Below are positions 17,139 to 25,555 of a DNA stretch of 64,000 nt, piece by piece. This stretch comes from an uncultured Candidatus Entotheonella sp. (lineage in GTDB: Bacteria; Tectomicrobia; Entotheonellia; Entotheonellales; Entotheonellaceae). Location of the stretch: NCBI GenBank assembly GCA_958295825.1, contig OY282375.1:2961489-3025488 (forward strand), given 5' to 3'. Made by a program: the position numbers and the translations under genes. Position 1 is the stretch's first letter. Each line of letters begins with the position of its first letter. The notes under the pieces were generated by a model. That model was not told the origin of the DNA. It worked only from the letters and a program-made list of their open reading frames with translations, and did no database searches.

Positions 17139-18407
17139 GTGGCACAAGAAGGCATGTCTGTGGAAGCGCAGGTTGACCTGCTGATGCGCGGCGCCCGCTT
17201 CGCCGATGAAGCCGATTACTGGGGCGCCGAGGTGCCCGAGAGCGGCGAGTTGCGGAGCCGCATGCACGCCGAATTGCGCGATAAACTGCGGCTCGGCCGG
17301 CCGTTGCGCGTCTATCTGGGCGTCGATCCCACGAGCACCGATTTGCACGTTGGGCACTTCGTTCCTCTGCAAAAGCTGCGCAGGTTTCAGGACCTAGGCC
17401 ACCAGGTGGTCTTTTTGATCGGCGATTACACGGCTACCATCGGCGACCCCAGCGAGCAGACGAGCGAGCGCAAGCGCCTGACGCACGAGCACGTGTTGGA
17501 GCTGGCCGGCAACTACACGGAGCAGGCCTACCGCATCCTGGACCCCGCCAGGACCGAGGTGCGTTACAACGGCGACTGGCTGGGGAAGCTCTCCTTCGCC
17601 GACGTCATCGAGCTGGCCAGCATCTTTCCGATGAAGCAGATCGTCGCCCGCCGCGATTTCCAGCGCCGCATGGAGCAGGGCGAGTCGCTGCGCTTCCACG
17701 AATCGCTGTACGCGCTGATGCAGGGCTACGACGCCTACATGCTGAAGTGCGACGTGCAGGTGGGCGGCTACGACCAGCATTTCAACATGCTGGCCGGGCG
17801 CGCCATTCAGGAGCACTTTGGCGACCCGCCGCACGTCATGCTGACCAACCCGCTGCTCATCGGCACCGACGGGCGCAAGATGTCGAAGAGCTACGGCAAC
17901 GTCATCAACGTGCACGACGCGCCGGGCGACATGTACGGCAAAACGATGCGTATGGCCGACGAGCACATTCAGGCCTACCTGGAGCTCACCAGCTCGCTGG
18001 CCAGCGATGCCATCGATGCCGAGGTGCAACGGCTGCAGGACGGCGCCAACCCGATGGAGGTGAAGAAGCGGCTGGCCTTCGACTTGGTGCGGCAGTACCA
18101 CGGCGAGGCGGCGGCGGACGAGGCGGCGGAAACGTTCCGGCGCGTCGTGCAGCGCCAGGAAGTTCCCGATGAAGTGCCGGAAGTGATGGTGCCGTCGCAT
18201 CTGCTGGGGGCGACGTGGGTCGACCTGTGCGCCGGTCTCGACTTGAGCGCGTCGAAAGCCGAGGCGCGCCGCCTGATGCGCCAAGGCGGCTTTTACGTTG
18301 AACAGACGCCGGTGAAGGATACCGAGGCCCGCGCGGAAATTCCGCCGGCGGGTGTCCTGCTGCGGCTGGGCAAGCGGCGCTATTACCGCCTGTTGCCCGG
18401 CGCCTGA
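17139..18407 (+). CDS. tyrS: Tyrosyl-tRNA synthetase
   Basis: 422 residues, full length. Class I aminoacyl-tRNA synthetase that charges tRNA-Tyr. The HIGH signature is HVGH in TDLHVGHFVPL, and the KMSKS loop is DGRKMSKSYGNV. The C-terminal S4-like RNA-binding domain is visible (WVDLCAGLDLSASKAEARRL). It belongs to the shorter-anticodon-domain type often called TyrZ. The start is a GTG at 17139; an internal ATG at 17154 has its only candidate binding site too close, so the GTG is preferred. Likely monocistronic, followed by a hairpin with a T run. Confidence 0.95.
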   Translation: MAQEGMSVEAQVDLLMRGARFADEADYWGAEVPESGELRSRMHAELRDKLRLGRPLRVYLGVDPTSTDLHVGHFVPLQKLRRFQDLGHQVVFLIGDYTATIGDPSEQTSERKRLTHEHVLELAGNYTEQAYRILDPARTEVRYNGDWLGKLSFADVIELASIFPMKQIVARRDFQRRMEQGESLRFHESLYALMQGYDAYMLKCDVQVGGYDQHFNMLAGRAIQEHFGDPPHVMLTNPLLIGTDGRKMSKSYGNVINVHDAPGDMYGKTMRMADEHIQAYLELTSSLASDAIDAEVQRLQDGANPMEVKKRLAFDLVRQYHGEAAADEAAETFRRVVQRQEVPDEVPEVMVPSHLLGATWVDLCAGLDLSASKAEARRLMRQGGFYVEQTPVKDTEARAEIPPAGVLLRLGKRRYYRLLPGA

Positions 18408-18427
18408 GCCCCGTACCGGCAGGCATT

Positions 18428-18454
18428 TCCCCCTGGTCGTCGGGGGATCGTTTT
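18428..18454 (+). terminator. Putative rho-independent terminator after tyrS
   Basis: Stem TCCCCC / GGGGGA with an 8-base loop, followed by TCGTTTT. It lies between the tyrS stop and the etfB start. Confidence 0.5.
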
Positions 18455-18504
18455 CTGGCTTGACCGCTTCGCGCGGTTTGTGTGTCTTGGAGGAGATCAG
18501 GACT

Positions 18505-19305
18505 GTGGATATTATTGTCACCCTCAAGCAGGTGCCGGATCCGGAGGCGCCCAAGGAAACGTTTCGGATTGACGAAGCAGCGATGAAGATCCTCAATCCG
18601 CCCAACATCGACCCGGTGATTAACGGGTACGACGAGAACGCCATCGAAGCGGCGCTGCAACTCAAGGAGGCGGCTGGCGGCAAGGTGGTCGCCGTGTCGA
18701 TGGGCGAGGCGAGCGCCACGCGTGCCCTCAAGCAGGCCCTGGCGATGGGGGTGGATGAGGGCATCCTGTTGCAAGATGCGTCGTTTGCGGATGCCGACGC
18801 TACCTCGACGGCCCACGTGCTGGCGCGCGCCATCGAAAAGATCGGCTCGTACGGGCTGATCCTGTGCGGACGCCAGGCATCGGACTGGGACCAGTCGCAG
18901 GTGCCCTCCGGCATTGCCGAATTGATCGGCCTGCCGAGCGTGACCGCCGTACAGAAGGTGGCGTTGCAAGACGATGCGGTACGGGTCGAGCGCATCCTTG
19001 AAGACGGCTACGAGGTGCTGGACATTCGCGGGCCGTGCGTGGTGACGGTGAGCAATGAGGCCAACAAGCCGCGCTACCCGACGCTGAAGGGCATCATGGC
19101 CGCGGGCAAGAAGCAGATCCTGGTCTGGGACGCGGCGGAGTTGGGGGTCGATGCGGCCCAGGTCGGCAGCGCCGGCGCCCTGACCCGCGTCAGCAAGCTG
19201 TACGTGCCGAGCTTCGCCGGCGATTGCGAGTTCATCGCCGGCGAGTCACCAGAGGAGATGGGGGCGAATCTGGCCCTGCGCCTGCGGGAGTTGAAGATTA
19301 TCTAG
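18505..19305 (+). CDS. etfB: Electron transfer flavoprotein beta subunit
   Basis: 266 residues beginning MDIIVTLKQVPDPEAP, the standard EtfB opening. It contains the AMP-binding region GRQASDWDQSQVPSGIAE and the recognition-loop segment RVERILEDGYEVL. Known role: with EtfA, carries electrons from acyl-CoA and similar dehydrogenases to ETF-quinone oxidoreductase. The GTG at 18505 has a GGAGGAG site about 9 bases upstream. The stop TAG is completed by the first base of the MITE-like insertion that follows, so the original C-terminus may have differed by a few residues. A possible user is the acyl-CoA dehydrogenase at 47158. Confidence 0.93.
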   Translation: MDIIVTLKQVPDPEAPKETFRIDEAAMKILNPPNIDPVINGYDENAIEAALQLKEAAGGKVVAVSMGEASATRALKQALAMGVDEGILLQDASFADADATSTAHVLARAIEKIGSYGLILCGRQASDWDQSQVPSGIAELIGLPSVTAVQKVALQDDAVRVERILEDGYEVLDIRGPCVVTVSNEANKPRYPTLKGIMAAGKKQILVWDAAELGVDAAQVGSAGALTRVSKLYVPSFAGDCEFIAGESPEEMGANLALRLRELKII

Positions 19306-19550
19306 AGCCTGTTGACATTCATAAGGGCAACTCCACGCTCGTATGAGTCGCCGGCTTGGCGCGGGCGTCAATGGGGATGCCAGAAATCAGCGCCCCACTG
19401 GTCTTTGGAGGGCGGTCTGGAAGCCCGCGCGCCCAGGCATGAGAGACGTGGCGATGAGGCCGCAAGACGACTTCTGAAACCGGCCACAACAAGGGCGGGA
19501 TCACTCACGAACACCCTCTTCGTGCCGATCGTGTGAATGTCAACAGGCCC
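19305..19550. mobile_element. 246-bp MITE-like element between etfB and etfA
   Basis: It begins GAGCCTGTTGACATTCA (19305-19321) and ends TGAATGTCAACAGGCCC (19534-19550), inverted copies with one mismatch in 17. It is flanked by TA on both sides (19303-19304 and 19551-19552), which suggests a TA target duplication in a YTAR context like that of IS427/IS630-type elements. No transposase is encoded. It splits what is normally a tight etfBA operon. Confidence 0.8.
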
Positions 19551-19598
19551 TAAATACCGGGACACCTCTATAGAATCGAACGACGGAGGGATAGAAGC

Positions 19599-20594
19599 AT
19601 GGCTCAGGGGGTAATGATTTTCGCGGAAACAACCGGCGCCGCGCTGGCGCCGATCGCCAAAGAGATGTGCGGCGTCGGGCGCCGCCTTGCCGATGCGCTC
19701 GGTGAGCCGCTGGTCGCCGCGGTGGCCGGCAGCGGCGTCGGCGGCGCAGACCAAGAGGCCATCGCGCACGGCGCAGACCGCGTTTACGTGGCGGACGCGG
19801 ACGTGCTGCAGACCTACCAGACGGCGTCGTATTGCACAGTGATAGGCCAGATTGCCGAGCAGGCGGAACCGGAAGTTCTGCTGGTGGGGATGAGCGACAA
19901 CGGCCGCGACCTCGGCCCGCGGCTGGCGTTCCGGCTGCGCACCGGGCTGGCCTCGGACTGCGTCGACCTGACCATCAACGCGGAGACGCGCCTGCTGGAG
20001 GCGACCCGTCCGGTTTCGGGCGGCAATGCGATGGCGACCGTGGTCATTGAGAAAACCCGGCCGCAGATGGCCACGGTGCGGGCCAAAACGATGCCGGCCG
20101 CCGAGCCGGACGCCGGACGGCAAGGCGAGGTTATTGCCGTTGACGTGTCCGTGGACGCCGTCGCGCTGCCGGTGACCGTCGTTGAGCGCGTCAAGGCCGA
20201 ATCGGAGGGGGTGCGGTTGGAGGACGCCGATATCGTCATCTCCGGCGGGCGCGGCCTGAAGGGACCGGACGATTTCTACGCCATTCTGGAGCCTTGCGCC
20301 AAGGCGCTCGGCGGCGCCATCGGCGCCTCGCGGGCAGCGGTGGACGAGGGCTGGGTGCCCACGCAGCTGCAGGTGGGCCTGACTGGCAAGATCGTCAGCC
20401 CGAAGCTGTACGTCGCCTGCGCCATCTCCGGGGCGGCGCAGCACATGGCGGGCTGCGGCTACTCGAAAACCATCGTGGCGGTGAATCGGGACCCCGACGC
20501 CCCGATCTACCAGCGCGCCAACATCGGCATTGTGGGCGATTATAAGAAGGTCATGCCGGCCTTCCAGGCCAAATGCGCCGAATTGCTTGGCTGA
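19599..20594 (+). CDS. etfA: Electron transfer flavoprotein alpha subunit
   Basis: 331 residues. The C-terminal FAD-binding domain is typical: [20 protein letters not shown], then [40 protein letters not shown] and NRDPDAPI. It binds the FAD that shuttles electrons to the respiratory chain and dimerises with EtfB. The ATG at 19599 has a GGAGGG site. It is separated from etfB by 293 bases, nearly all of it the inserted MITE-like element, so read-through or a new promoter is needed for balanced expression. Confidence 0.93.
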   Translation: MAQGVMIFAETTGAALAPIAKEMCGVGRRLADALGEPLVAAVAGSGVGGADQEAIAHGADRVYVADADVLQTYQTASYCTVIGQIAEQAEPEVLLVGMSDNGRDLGPRLAFRLRTGLASDCVDLTINAETRLLEATRPVSGGNAMATVVIEKTRPQMATVRAKTMPAAEPDAGRQGEVIAVDVSVDAVALPVTVVERVKAESEGVRLEDADIVISGGRGLKGPDDFYAILEPCAKALGGAIGASRAAVDEGWVPTQLQVGLTGKIVSPKLYVACAISGAAQHMAGCGYSKTIVAVNRDPDAPIYQRANIGIVGDYKKVMPAFQAKCAELLG

Positions 20595-20678
20595 CGCGCC
20601 GTGTCTTGTCGGTGCGCCGGCGAATTTCAATCCCCCCGTCAACAGACCCTTCCGCGAGCCCCGTAAAGGAGACCGATT

Positions 20679-21161
20679 ATGACCGTAGACGAAATCGCCA
20701 AGCGATTGCTGGCTCATGGCAGGCGGGTGTCGGTGGCGGAAGCCGATACCTGTGGATTGGTCGGCTACCTGCTGAGCACGGTGCCGGGCAGCTCGAAGTA
20801 CTTTCCAGGTGGTGTGATTGCTTACACCGGCGGCCTCAAGCAGAGCATCCTGGACGTGCCCGACGAGCTATACGCCGCCAAGGGCAGCGTCAGCTCCGAG
20901 GTGGCGAGCGCCATGGCCAGGGGGGTGCGCGACCTCACGGGCACCGACTACGGCCTGTCGGTGACGGGCGTGGCCGGTCCGGCCGGCGGCCAGCCCGGCG
21001 TGCCCATCGGCACCTTCTACGTGGCGGTGGCCGGCCCCGACGGCCTCGACGTGGCGGAACGCATCCAGGCGGACGCGGCCGACCGTGACGGCAACAAACG
21101 TCAGGCGGCGCAGGCCGTCCTAGACCTGCTTGGCCGCCATCTGCCGGCGACACGGGGTTAA
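20679..21161 (+). CDS. CinA C-terminal (PncC-like) family protein with altered active site
   Basis: 160 residues, the size of a standalone PncC (nicotinamide-nucleotide amidase). The fold signature is present: GGVIAYTGGLKQSIL keeps the Tyr and Lys of the catalytic site, and SVTGVAGPAGGQPGVPIGTF is typical. However, the normal SxAESCTGG nucleophile motif reads SVAEADTCGLVG, so the catalytic Ser position is Ala. Known PncC enzymes deamidate NMN; this one may be inactive or altered. It starts 84 bases after etfA with an AAAGGAG site and may be co-transcribed with it. Confidence 0.75.
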   Translation: MTVDEIAKRLLAHGRRVSVAEADTCGLVGYLLSTVPGSSKYFPGGVIAYTGGLKQSILDVPDELYAAKGSVSSEVASAMARGVRDLTGTDYGLSVTGVAGPAGGQPGVPIGTFYVAVAGPDGLDVAERIQADAADRDGNKRQAAQAVLDLLGRHLPATRG

Positions 21162-21334
21162 AGTCCGGTCTTGGGTTCGAGGAGGTACGGCTCCTCGTCG
21201 GGCAGCATTGAAAACGTCGTCGTCTCCGTGTCCAGGAAAATCCAGTCAACATGCTGCCCGTTCCGCGTGACGTGCACCGGCAGTCCTCTCCAATTCGCCG
21301 GCGGCTTGCGGACCGGTGAGCATACTGCCCCGTG
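21158..21334 (-). pseudogene. C-terminal fragment of an unrecognised protein
   Basis: A 58-codon open stretch without a start codon reads ...PPANWRGLPVHVTRNG then QHVDWIFLDTETTTFSML and PDEEPYLLEPKTGL before its stop. The composition looks coding and unlike the antisense of the overlapping gene. The stop overlaps that of the CinA-like gene on the opposite strand. I do not recognise the family; the upstream part has been lost. Confidence 0.4.
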
Positions 21335-21371
21335 CTAACTAGGTCGCACCAAGGCTTTCTCTACAACCGCC

Positions 21372-21551
21372 TCAATCCAGCTTCGCAATCTTGACAAGGT
21401 GTACCATTGACGGTCGCCGGTCGGGCAGAGGGTCCCACTGCACGCCGGCCGGGTTCCAATGAGTATCATGCGCCCACTCGGCACTCTGTCGGAGGATGTA
21501 GTCGTAGTGGTCGATGACGGGAATAGCGAGCGCTGCGGCCATTTCATTCAT
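21372..21551 (-). pseudogene. Fragment of an SGNH/AlgX-like O-acyltransferase
   Basis: Encodes MNEMAAALAIPVIDHYDYIL then RQSAEWAHDTHWNPAGVQW, a clear relative of the stretch ending AHDGHWNVAGHQW in the intact SGNH protein at 28760-30367, including the catalytic Asp-x-x-His block. The N-terminal half and the GDS motif are missing, and after this block the frame ends in unrelated residues. It lies immediately downstream of the 21544-22236 gene. Confidence 0.65.
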
Positions 21552-22236
21552 CCGAATCTTTGCGGTGGATCGGGTTCAGGGGGTAATAGTCACTCGGGAT
21601 TGGGGCGAGTTGTGCATGTGCTCCTAGACCGTCGATTCGACAATATTTGAGTTGAAAGTCAAAGAATACAAGAAGATACGTGTCGTCGGGATTGGTGTCG
21701 TGGCATTGGCTGATATAGTTGGCAAATTGGGCGAACGTCGCCCCCGCTTTACCAACTGCATGTCCCAAGAAGACCCGGAGTTCCGCGCGTGCCACAAGAA
21801 GCTTGGCAAAATCTTCCAAACTATTCGCAGGGCCGCCCCACTCCATTTCTGCAACTAGGAGAGTTTGTTGTTGACTGGGCCATGCCCCTTGGTACCTCAA
21901 GCAGGTGACGTCATAGAGCCATTCGGGATTGGTGGCCTGCCACGGGTAAGGCCCAGGCACTCCCGCACAAATATGGCCGGGGGGTTGATTGCACACAGTT
22001 GCTTTACCCGGCTTAGTCAGTGTTGGGTTAGTCGCACAGATACGCAGGGAATTGCATCCACCCCATATCGCCATCGATGCATGGCATAAGGCGGCCTTCA
22101 TTGCCAGTGTCCAACACTTGTTGCAGGCATCCTGATTTGGGTTGATCTGCTGGGTTCGCTGCTTAACCCACCTCATTGCGCAGTTGAGATGCTCTCGGAC
22201 CGTCTGTATGGCTTGATCTCTTTCGGGCATGCACAT
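21544..22236 (-). CDS. Conserved hypothetical protein, possibly nuclease-like
   Basis: 230 residues, unusually rich in Cys and Trp in the first half (NKCWTLAMKAALCHASM, CNQPPGHICAGVPG). The second half reads EWLYDVTCLRY, then LLVAEMEWGG and EDFAKLLVARAELRVFL. Proteins with the pattern EWLYD-x-x-LEY...VAE-x-EWG...DF-KLL-ARA-LRV occur singly in many bacteria; the spacing of the acidic residues is compatible with a restriction-enzyme-like fold, but that is inference. The ATG has a purine-rich AAGAAAGAGAG leader. It has lower GC than its neighbours and is bounded by fragments, so it was probably acquired. Confidence 0.6.
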   Translation of the reverse strand: MCMPERDQAIQTVREHLNCAMRWVKQRTQQINPNQDACNKCWTLAMKAALCHASMAIWGGCNSLRICATNPTLTKPGKATVCNQPPGHICAGVPGPYPWQATNPEWLYDVTCLRYQGAWPSQQQTLLVAEMEWGGPANSLEDFAKLLVARAELRVFLGHAVGKAGATFAQFANYISQCHDTNPDDTYLLVFFDFQLKYCRIDGLGAHAQLAPIPSDYYPLNPIHRKDSDE

Positions 22237-22384
22237 ATGCGACTCTCTTTCTTGGAATCAGGTTCCTGAAATGATCAGGCGTACCTCGCGGTTGATGGTT
22301 GGATGATCCGCGGCGTGTTGCCCCCCGGGATCGGCAAGAATAACATAAAGACGGGGTTATCAGAAGTTGGCCGATTGGAAGATA

Positions 22385-22489
22385 GAGACTGTTGATACTC
22401 ATATAGTCCCTCGGCTGCAATTGGAGGGAATGCAACCCCAATCCATTGGTGAGTTCTCGTTTGGCGCTTTCCTGAATGTCAACAGGCCC
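22385..22489. mobile_element. Possible second, shorter MITE-like element or solo inverted-repeat end
   Basis: The right end TGAATGTCAACAGGCCC (22473-22489) is identical to the right terminal repeat of the element at 19305-19550. A degenerate left end GAGACTGTTGATACTCATA starts at 22385 next to a TA. The ~105-base interior is unlike the first element. The remaining part of 22237-22553 shows no gene. Confidence 0.45.
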
Positions 22490-22553
22490 TGGTGACTGAT
22501 TTTGGCGCCCTGCAATTATGCCTTGGCACGATTAACGCGAGGAGGGGTTCAGC

Positions 22554-23882
22554 ATGGACATCAACAAGCTGGTGTACGACCGCCCCGACCTGGGCAAATT
22601 CAAAGTGCACCGCTCCAGCCTGGTGTCCCAAGACATCCACGACTTGGAGTTGCGCCGAATCTTTGACCGTTGCTGGCTCTATCTGGGCCACGAGTCGGAG
22701 ATTCCCAACGCCGGGGATTACGCCCGCCGGGTGGTGGCGGAGCGCCCCTTGTTCTTCGCCCGTGACCGGGGCGGAGAGTTGCGGGTGTTCCACAACACTT
22801 GCCCGCACCGGGGCGCGCTCATCTGCCGCACCGACCGGGGCAACGCCCGGGTGTTCCAGTGCTTCTACCACGCCTGGAGCTTCAATACCTCCGGCGAACT
22901 CGTCGGTATGCCCGACATCGACGGCTACGGCCCCGATTTCGACCGCGCCGAAATAGCCCTCCGCTCGCCCCGCTATGACAGCTACCGGGGGTTCATCTTC
23001 GTGTGCTTTGACGACGAAACCGTGCCGCTGCCCGAGTATCTGGCCGGCGCCGCCGAGTACCTGGACCTGATCTGCGACCAGAGCGTTGACGGTATGCAGG
23101 TCATTCCCGGTTCCAACCGCTACAGCATCAAGGCCAACTGGAAACTGCTGGGCGAGAACAGCATGGACGGCTACCACGCCATCCCTACCCACCGGACTTA
23201 CTTCGATTACATGTCCGGGCAGGGCGCCGAGATGTTGGGCAACCGCAAGGGGTTTGGCCGCGCCCTGGGCAACGGCCACGGCGTCATGGAGAACGACGCC
23301 ATCTATGGCCGCCCCATCGCCATGTGGCACCCCTGCTTCGGCGAGGAAGCTCGCCCGGAGATACAGCGCATCAAGGATGACCTCATCGACCGCTTCGGTC
23401 GCACCAAGGCGTTGCGCATGTCGGAAAAGAGCCGCAACCTGCTGATATTCCCCAATCTGATTATCAACGACGTCATGGCCGTAACCATCCGCGTGTACCA
23501 GCCTGCCGGCCCCGCCAGTATGGACGTTACCGCCTGGGAAATGGCACCCGCCGGCGAGAGCGGCAACCTGTTGCGCCGCCGCCTGGATTCCTTCCTGGCC
23601 TTCCTGGGCCCCGGCGGATTCGCCACTCCCGACGACATCGAGGCTCTGGAATCGTGCCAGCAGGGTTTTCGCTCCGGCGGCGTGGAATGGTCCGACCTGT
23701 CCCGGGGCCTCACCCGCTCCCCCCGAGGCAATGACGAATTGCAGATGCGCTCCTTCTGGCGACGCTGGCAGTCGCTGGTCGCCGACCTGCCCTACGTCGA
23801 ACAATACGAGCACGGCCTCACTCCCGGCGAAATCCCCGAAGTTGCGCCCTCCCCTGAGGAGGCTTCCTACGCCGGCGACTGA
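22554..23882 (+). CDS. Aromatic-ring-hydroxylating dioxygenase, Rieske alpha subunit
   Basis: 442 residues. The Rieske [2Fe-2S] site is CPHRGALIC...CFYHAW, with the Cys-x-His and Cys-x-x-His ligands. The mononuclear iron site is visible in NSMDGYHAIPTHRTYFDY, with two His ligands. Known role: cis-dihydroxylation or demethylation of aromatic compounds using electrons from a reductase and often a ferredoxin. The ATG at 22554 has a GAGGAGG-type site. The beta subunit follows 163 bases later, but no reductase or ferredoxin gene is nearby, so the electron donor must be encoded elsewhere. The substrate cannot be told from sequence. Confidence 0.88.
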   Translation: MDINKLVYDRPDLGKFKVHRSSLVSQDIHDLELRRIFDRCWLYLGHESEIPNAGDYARRVVAERPLFFARDRGGELRVFHNTCPHRGALICRTDRGNARVFQCFYHAWSFNTSGELVGMPDIDGYGPDFDRAEIALRSPRYDSYRGFIFVCFDDETVPLPEYLAGAAEYLDLICDQSVDGMQVIPGSNRYSIKANWKLLGENSMDGYHAIPTHRTYFDYMSGQGAEMLGNRKGFGRALGNGHGVMENDAIYGRPIAMWHPCFGEEARPEIQRIKDDLIDRFGRTKALRMSEKSRNLLIFPNLIINDVMAVTIRVYQPAGPASMDVTAWEMAPAGESGNLLRRRLDSFLAFLGPGGFATPDDIEALESCQQGFRSGGVEWSDLSRGLTRSPRGNDELQMRSFWRRWQSLVADLPYVEQYEHGLTPGEIPEVAPSPEEASYAGD

Positions 23883-24045
23883 CTTACACCCACGCAGTCA
23901 CCGTCATCCCGAAACCTCAAGCTGTGATTAAACCCCAGGCTGTCATTCTGAGCAGCGAAGAATCTCCTTACCGAAAAGATGATTAGCGCAGCAACGGCGC
24001 GCTGCCGTCCGCCCGGGCCGATCTGAACAAGAGGAGCCGCCCAAC

Positions 24046-24588
24046 ATGGCGTCCGAACTCACCCCGCCATTCCCGCTGCCGCCGGTTGGCCAGCCGGCCA
24101 CCGTCGAATCGATGCTCCTCCAGCACGAGGTGGAGCAACTGCTGTACCAGGAGGCCCGCATCCTTGATGACTGGAACCTTGATGCCTGGCTAACGCTGTA
24201 CACCACCGACGCCCGCTACGTCGTGCCCACCACCGACTTGCCCGACGCTAACCCCGACACCGATCTGGTCTTTATTGACGACGACTACCAACGGATGACA
24301 GGTCGAGTTGGCCGGCTGAAGAGCCGCCACGCCCACCGGGAATACCCTTGGTCCCGCACCCGTCGCCTCATCAGCAACGTCATGGTAACCGAGGTTGACG
24401 GCGACGAAATCGGCGCCACTGCCTCCGTGGCGGTCTGGCGATTCCGCGCCGGTGAATCGGCCCCCTACGTCGGACGCTATGACGTCCGAATGCGCCGCGT
24501 AGATGGCCAACTCAAACTATGCTACAAACGCGCCATGCTGGACCAAGAAGCGCTATCGGACCACGGGGCATTGAGCATCATCTTCTAA
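24046..24588 (+). CDS. Aromatic-ring-hydroxylating dioxygenase, beta subunit
   Basis: 180 residues of the NTF2-like fold used by small subunits of Rieske oxygenases: HEVEQLLYQEARILDDWNLD, LYTTDARYVVP, then RLKSRHAHREYPWSRTRRLI and a C-terminal ARMLDQEAL-type tail (KRAMLDQEALSDHG). It has a structural role in the alpha3beta3 hexamer. An AGAGGAG site precedes the ATG at 24046. The 163-base gap from the alpha subunit is larger than usual for such pairs. Confidence 0.85.
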   Translation: MASELTPPFPLPPVGQPATVESMLLQHEVEQLLYQEARILDDWNLDAWLTLYTTDARYVVPTTDLPDANPDTDLVFIDDDYQRMTGRVGRLKSRHAHREYPWSRTRRLISNVMVTEVDGDEIGATASVAVWRFRAGESAPYVGRYDVRMRRVDGQLKLCYKRAMLDQEALSDHGALSIIF

Positions 24589-24730
24589 CCTCAACCCCCT
24601 GGCCTCGTTGCCCGAGAGCGGAGGGGCAGCGTCCCAAGCGCCGCTTTGCCGCTCGACATCCCCACTTCCCGATTGCCCACGTGCTGCTGAGTCACCGTGA
24701 CGACGAGGCCGACGCCGATCCGCTGGGCGG

Positions 24731-24823
24731 AAAATACGCCTCACCGGCGATTCCAATCAGAGCCAAGCCCGCCATGAGAAACTGCGCGTTCCAGCCGACC
24801 AGCCGCAGGACGCCGCAGATTTT
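24731..24823 (-). pseudogene. N-terminal anchor fragment of an SGNH-type protein
   Basis: Encodes CGVLRLVGWNAQFLMAGL then ALIGIAGEAYF, nearly the same as the membrane anchor of the 28760-30367 protein (RRVLRLVGWNALFLVLGLAL). The frame then runs into unrelated Ser-rich residues. The rest of that gene is absent here. Confidence 0.65.
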
Positions 24824-24949
24824 CCGGAGAGGGGCAGTATGAGTCTGGGTTTCAGCATCATTTGTCCTTCCACTCCTTTTTGAGAAGTTCATACTGTATT
24901 CCTGCAACTTCAGGACCCTCGTATCAGTGGTCACTGCGCACAAATGGGT

Positions 24950-25515
24950 GCCCCATATCAGATGTCCGTTCAGTACATCTCTGATAGCTGCGCGAGCGCC
25001 AAATCCGGCGGCGGCGTCCAGGATGGGTATCAGTTACTCGGTGTTGTTGATGCAGCCGTCGCACTGCCGAAAGTCGTAGCCCTCCATGGTCAAAGCGGGC
25101 GGGGAGAACCAGTTCTCCGGGGTGGGTCGTGTCGGAATCCGGGACGATGTACGGCGACTGACCTGCCGGCCCCGCGAGGGCGGCCGGAGAGAAAGCCGGC
25201 GTCGGCCAGCCCGTGCCCGAAAAAGCCGCCCCCCCCCTGGGCGGTGAGCGCCAGGTTGGATTCGATCCGCTGGTCTTCGAACTTGTTTTGTGACGCGCCG
25301 GGAACGACATGAGGGATGAGTTCCGTCAAGTCGTGTTCGACCCAATCGGGCACTTGGTCGACATATGCCTGAGTGACCATCTCGTAGTCCAGGACCAGTC
25401 CCATATCCAGCACGGAGTCGTTGACCGGGTGGTTCGCATCTGGCCTACCGTCGTACGTGATGGAGATCGCCGCAGTGTGGTTGTCAAACCATTTTGCGAT
25501 GGCAAAGGCGGGGCG
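24950..25515 (-). pseudogene. Polysaccharide deacetylase-like gene, frameshifted
   Basis: Three phases together read KWFDNHTAAISITYDGRPD, then LVLDYEMVTQAYVDQVPDWV, GGGGFFGHG, ADAGFLSGR; after a shift GQSPYIVPDSDT; after another TPENWFSPPALTMEGYDFRQ and CDGCINNTE. The pattern matches NodB-type polysaccharide deacetylases (early SITYDG, then ADAGF). At least two frameshifts make it non-functional as assembled, and a nine-base C tract (25229-25237) falls inside it. The reading frame upstream overlaps the 3' end of the 25556 gene. Confidence 0.65.
25229..25237. repeat. Poly-C tract (9) in the deacetylase pseudogene
   Basis: Nine C in a row, encoding consecutive Gly on the minus strand (QGGGGFF). 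Confidence 0.85.
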
Positions 25516-25555
25516 TCGGGGATTGGTTGGCGCGGCGCTATTACCTGCAATATCT

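Noticed and set aside
17394..18995. 533-codon minus-strand open frame opposite tyrS and etfB
   Set aside because: It spans two well-supported genes on the other strand, has no recognisable motif and no ribosome binding site; a high-GC shadow.
22479..23813. 444-codon minus-strand open frame opposite the Rieske alpha subunit
   Set aside because: Low-complexity His/Val/Gly-rich shadow; the plus-strand gene has all metal ligands.
23941..23967. Intergenic TGTCATTCTGAGCAGCGAAG-type sequence between dioxygenase genes
   Set aside because: Similar short repeats are known in several uncultured bacterial groups, but only one copy occurs in the window, so repetition cannot be shown here.
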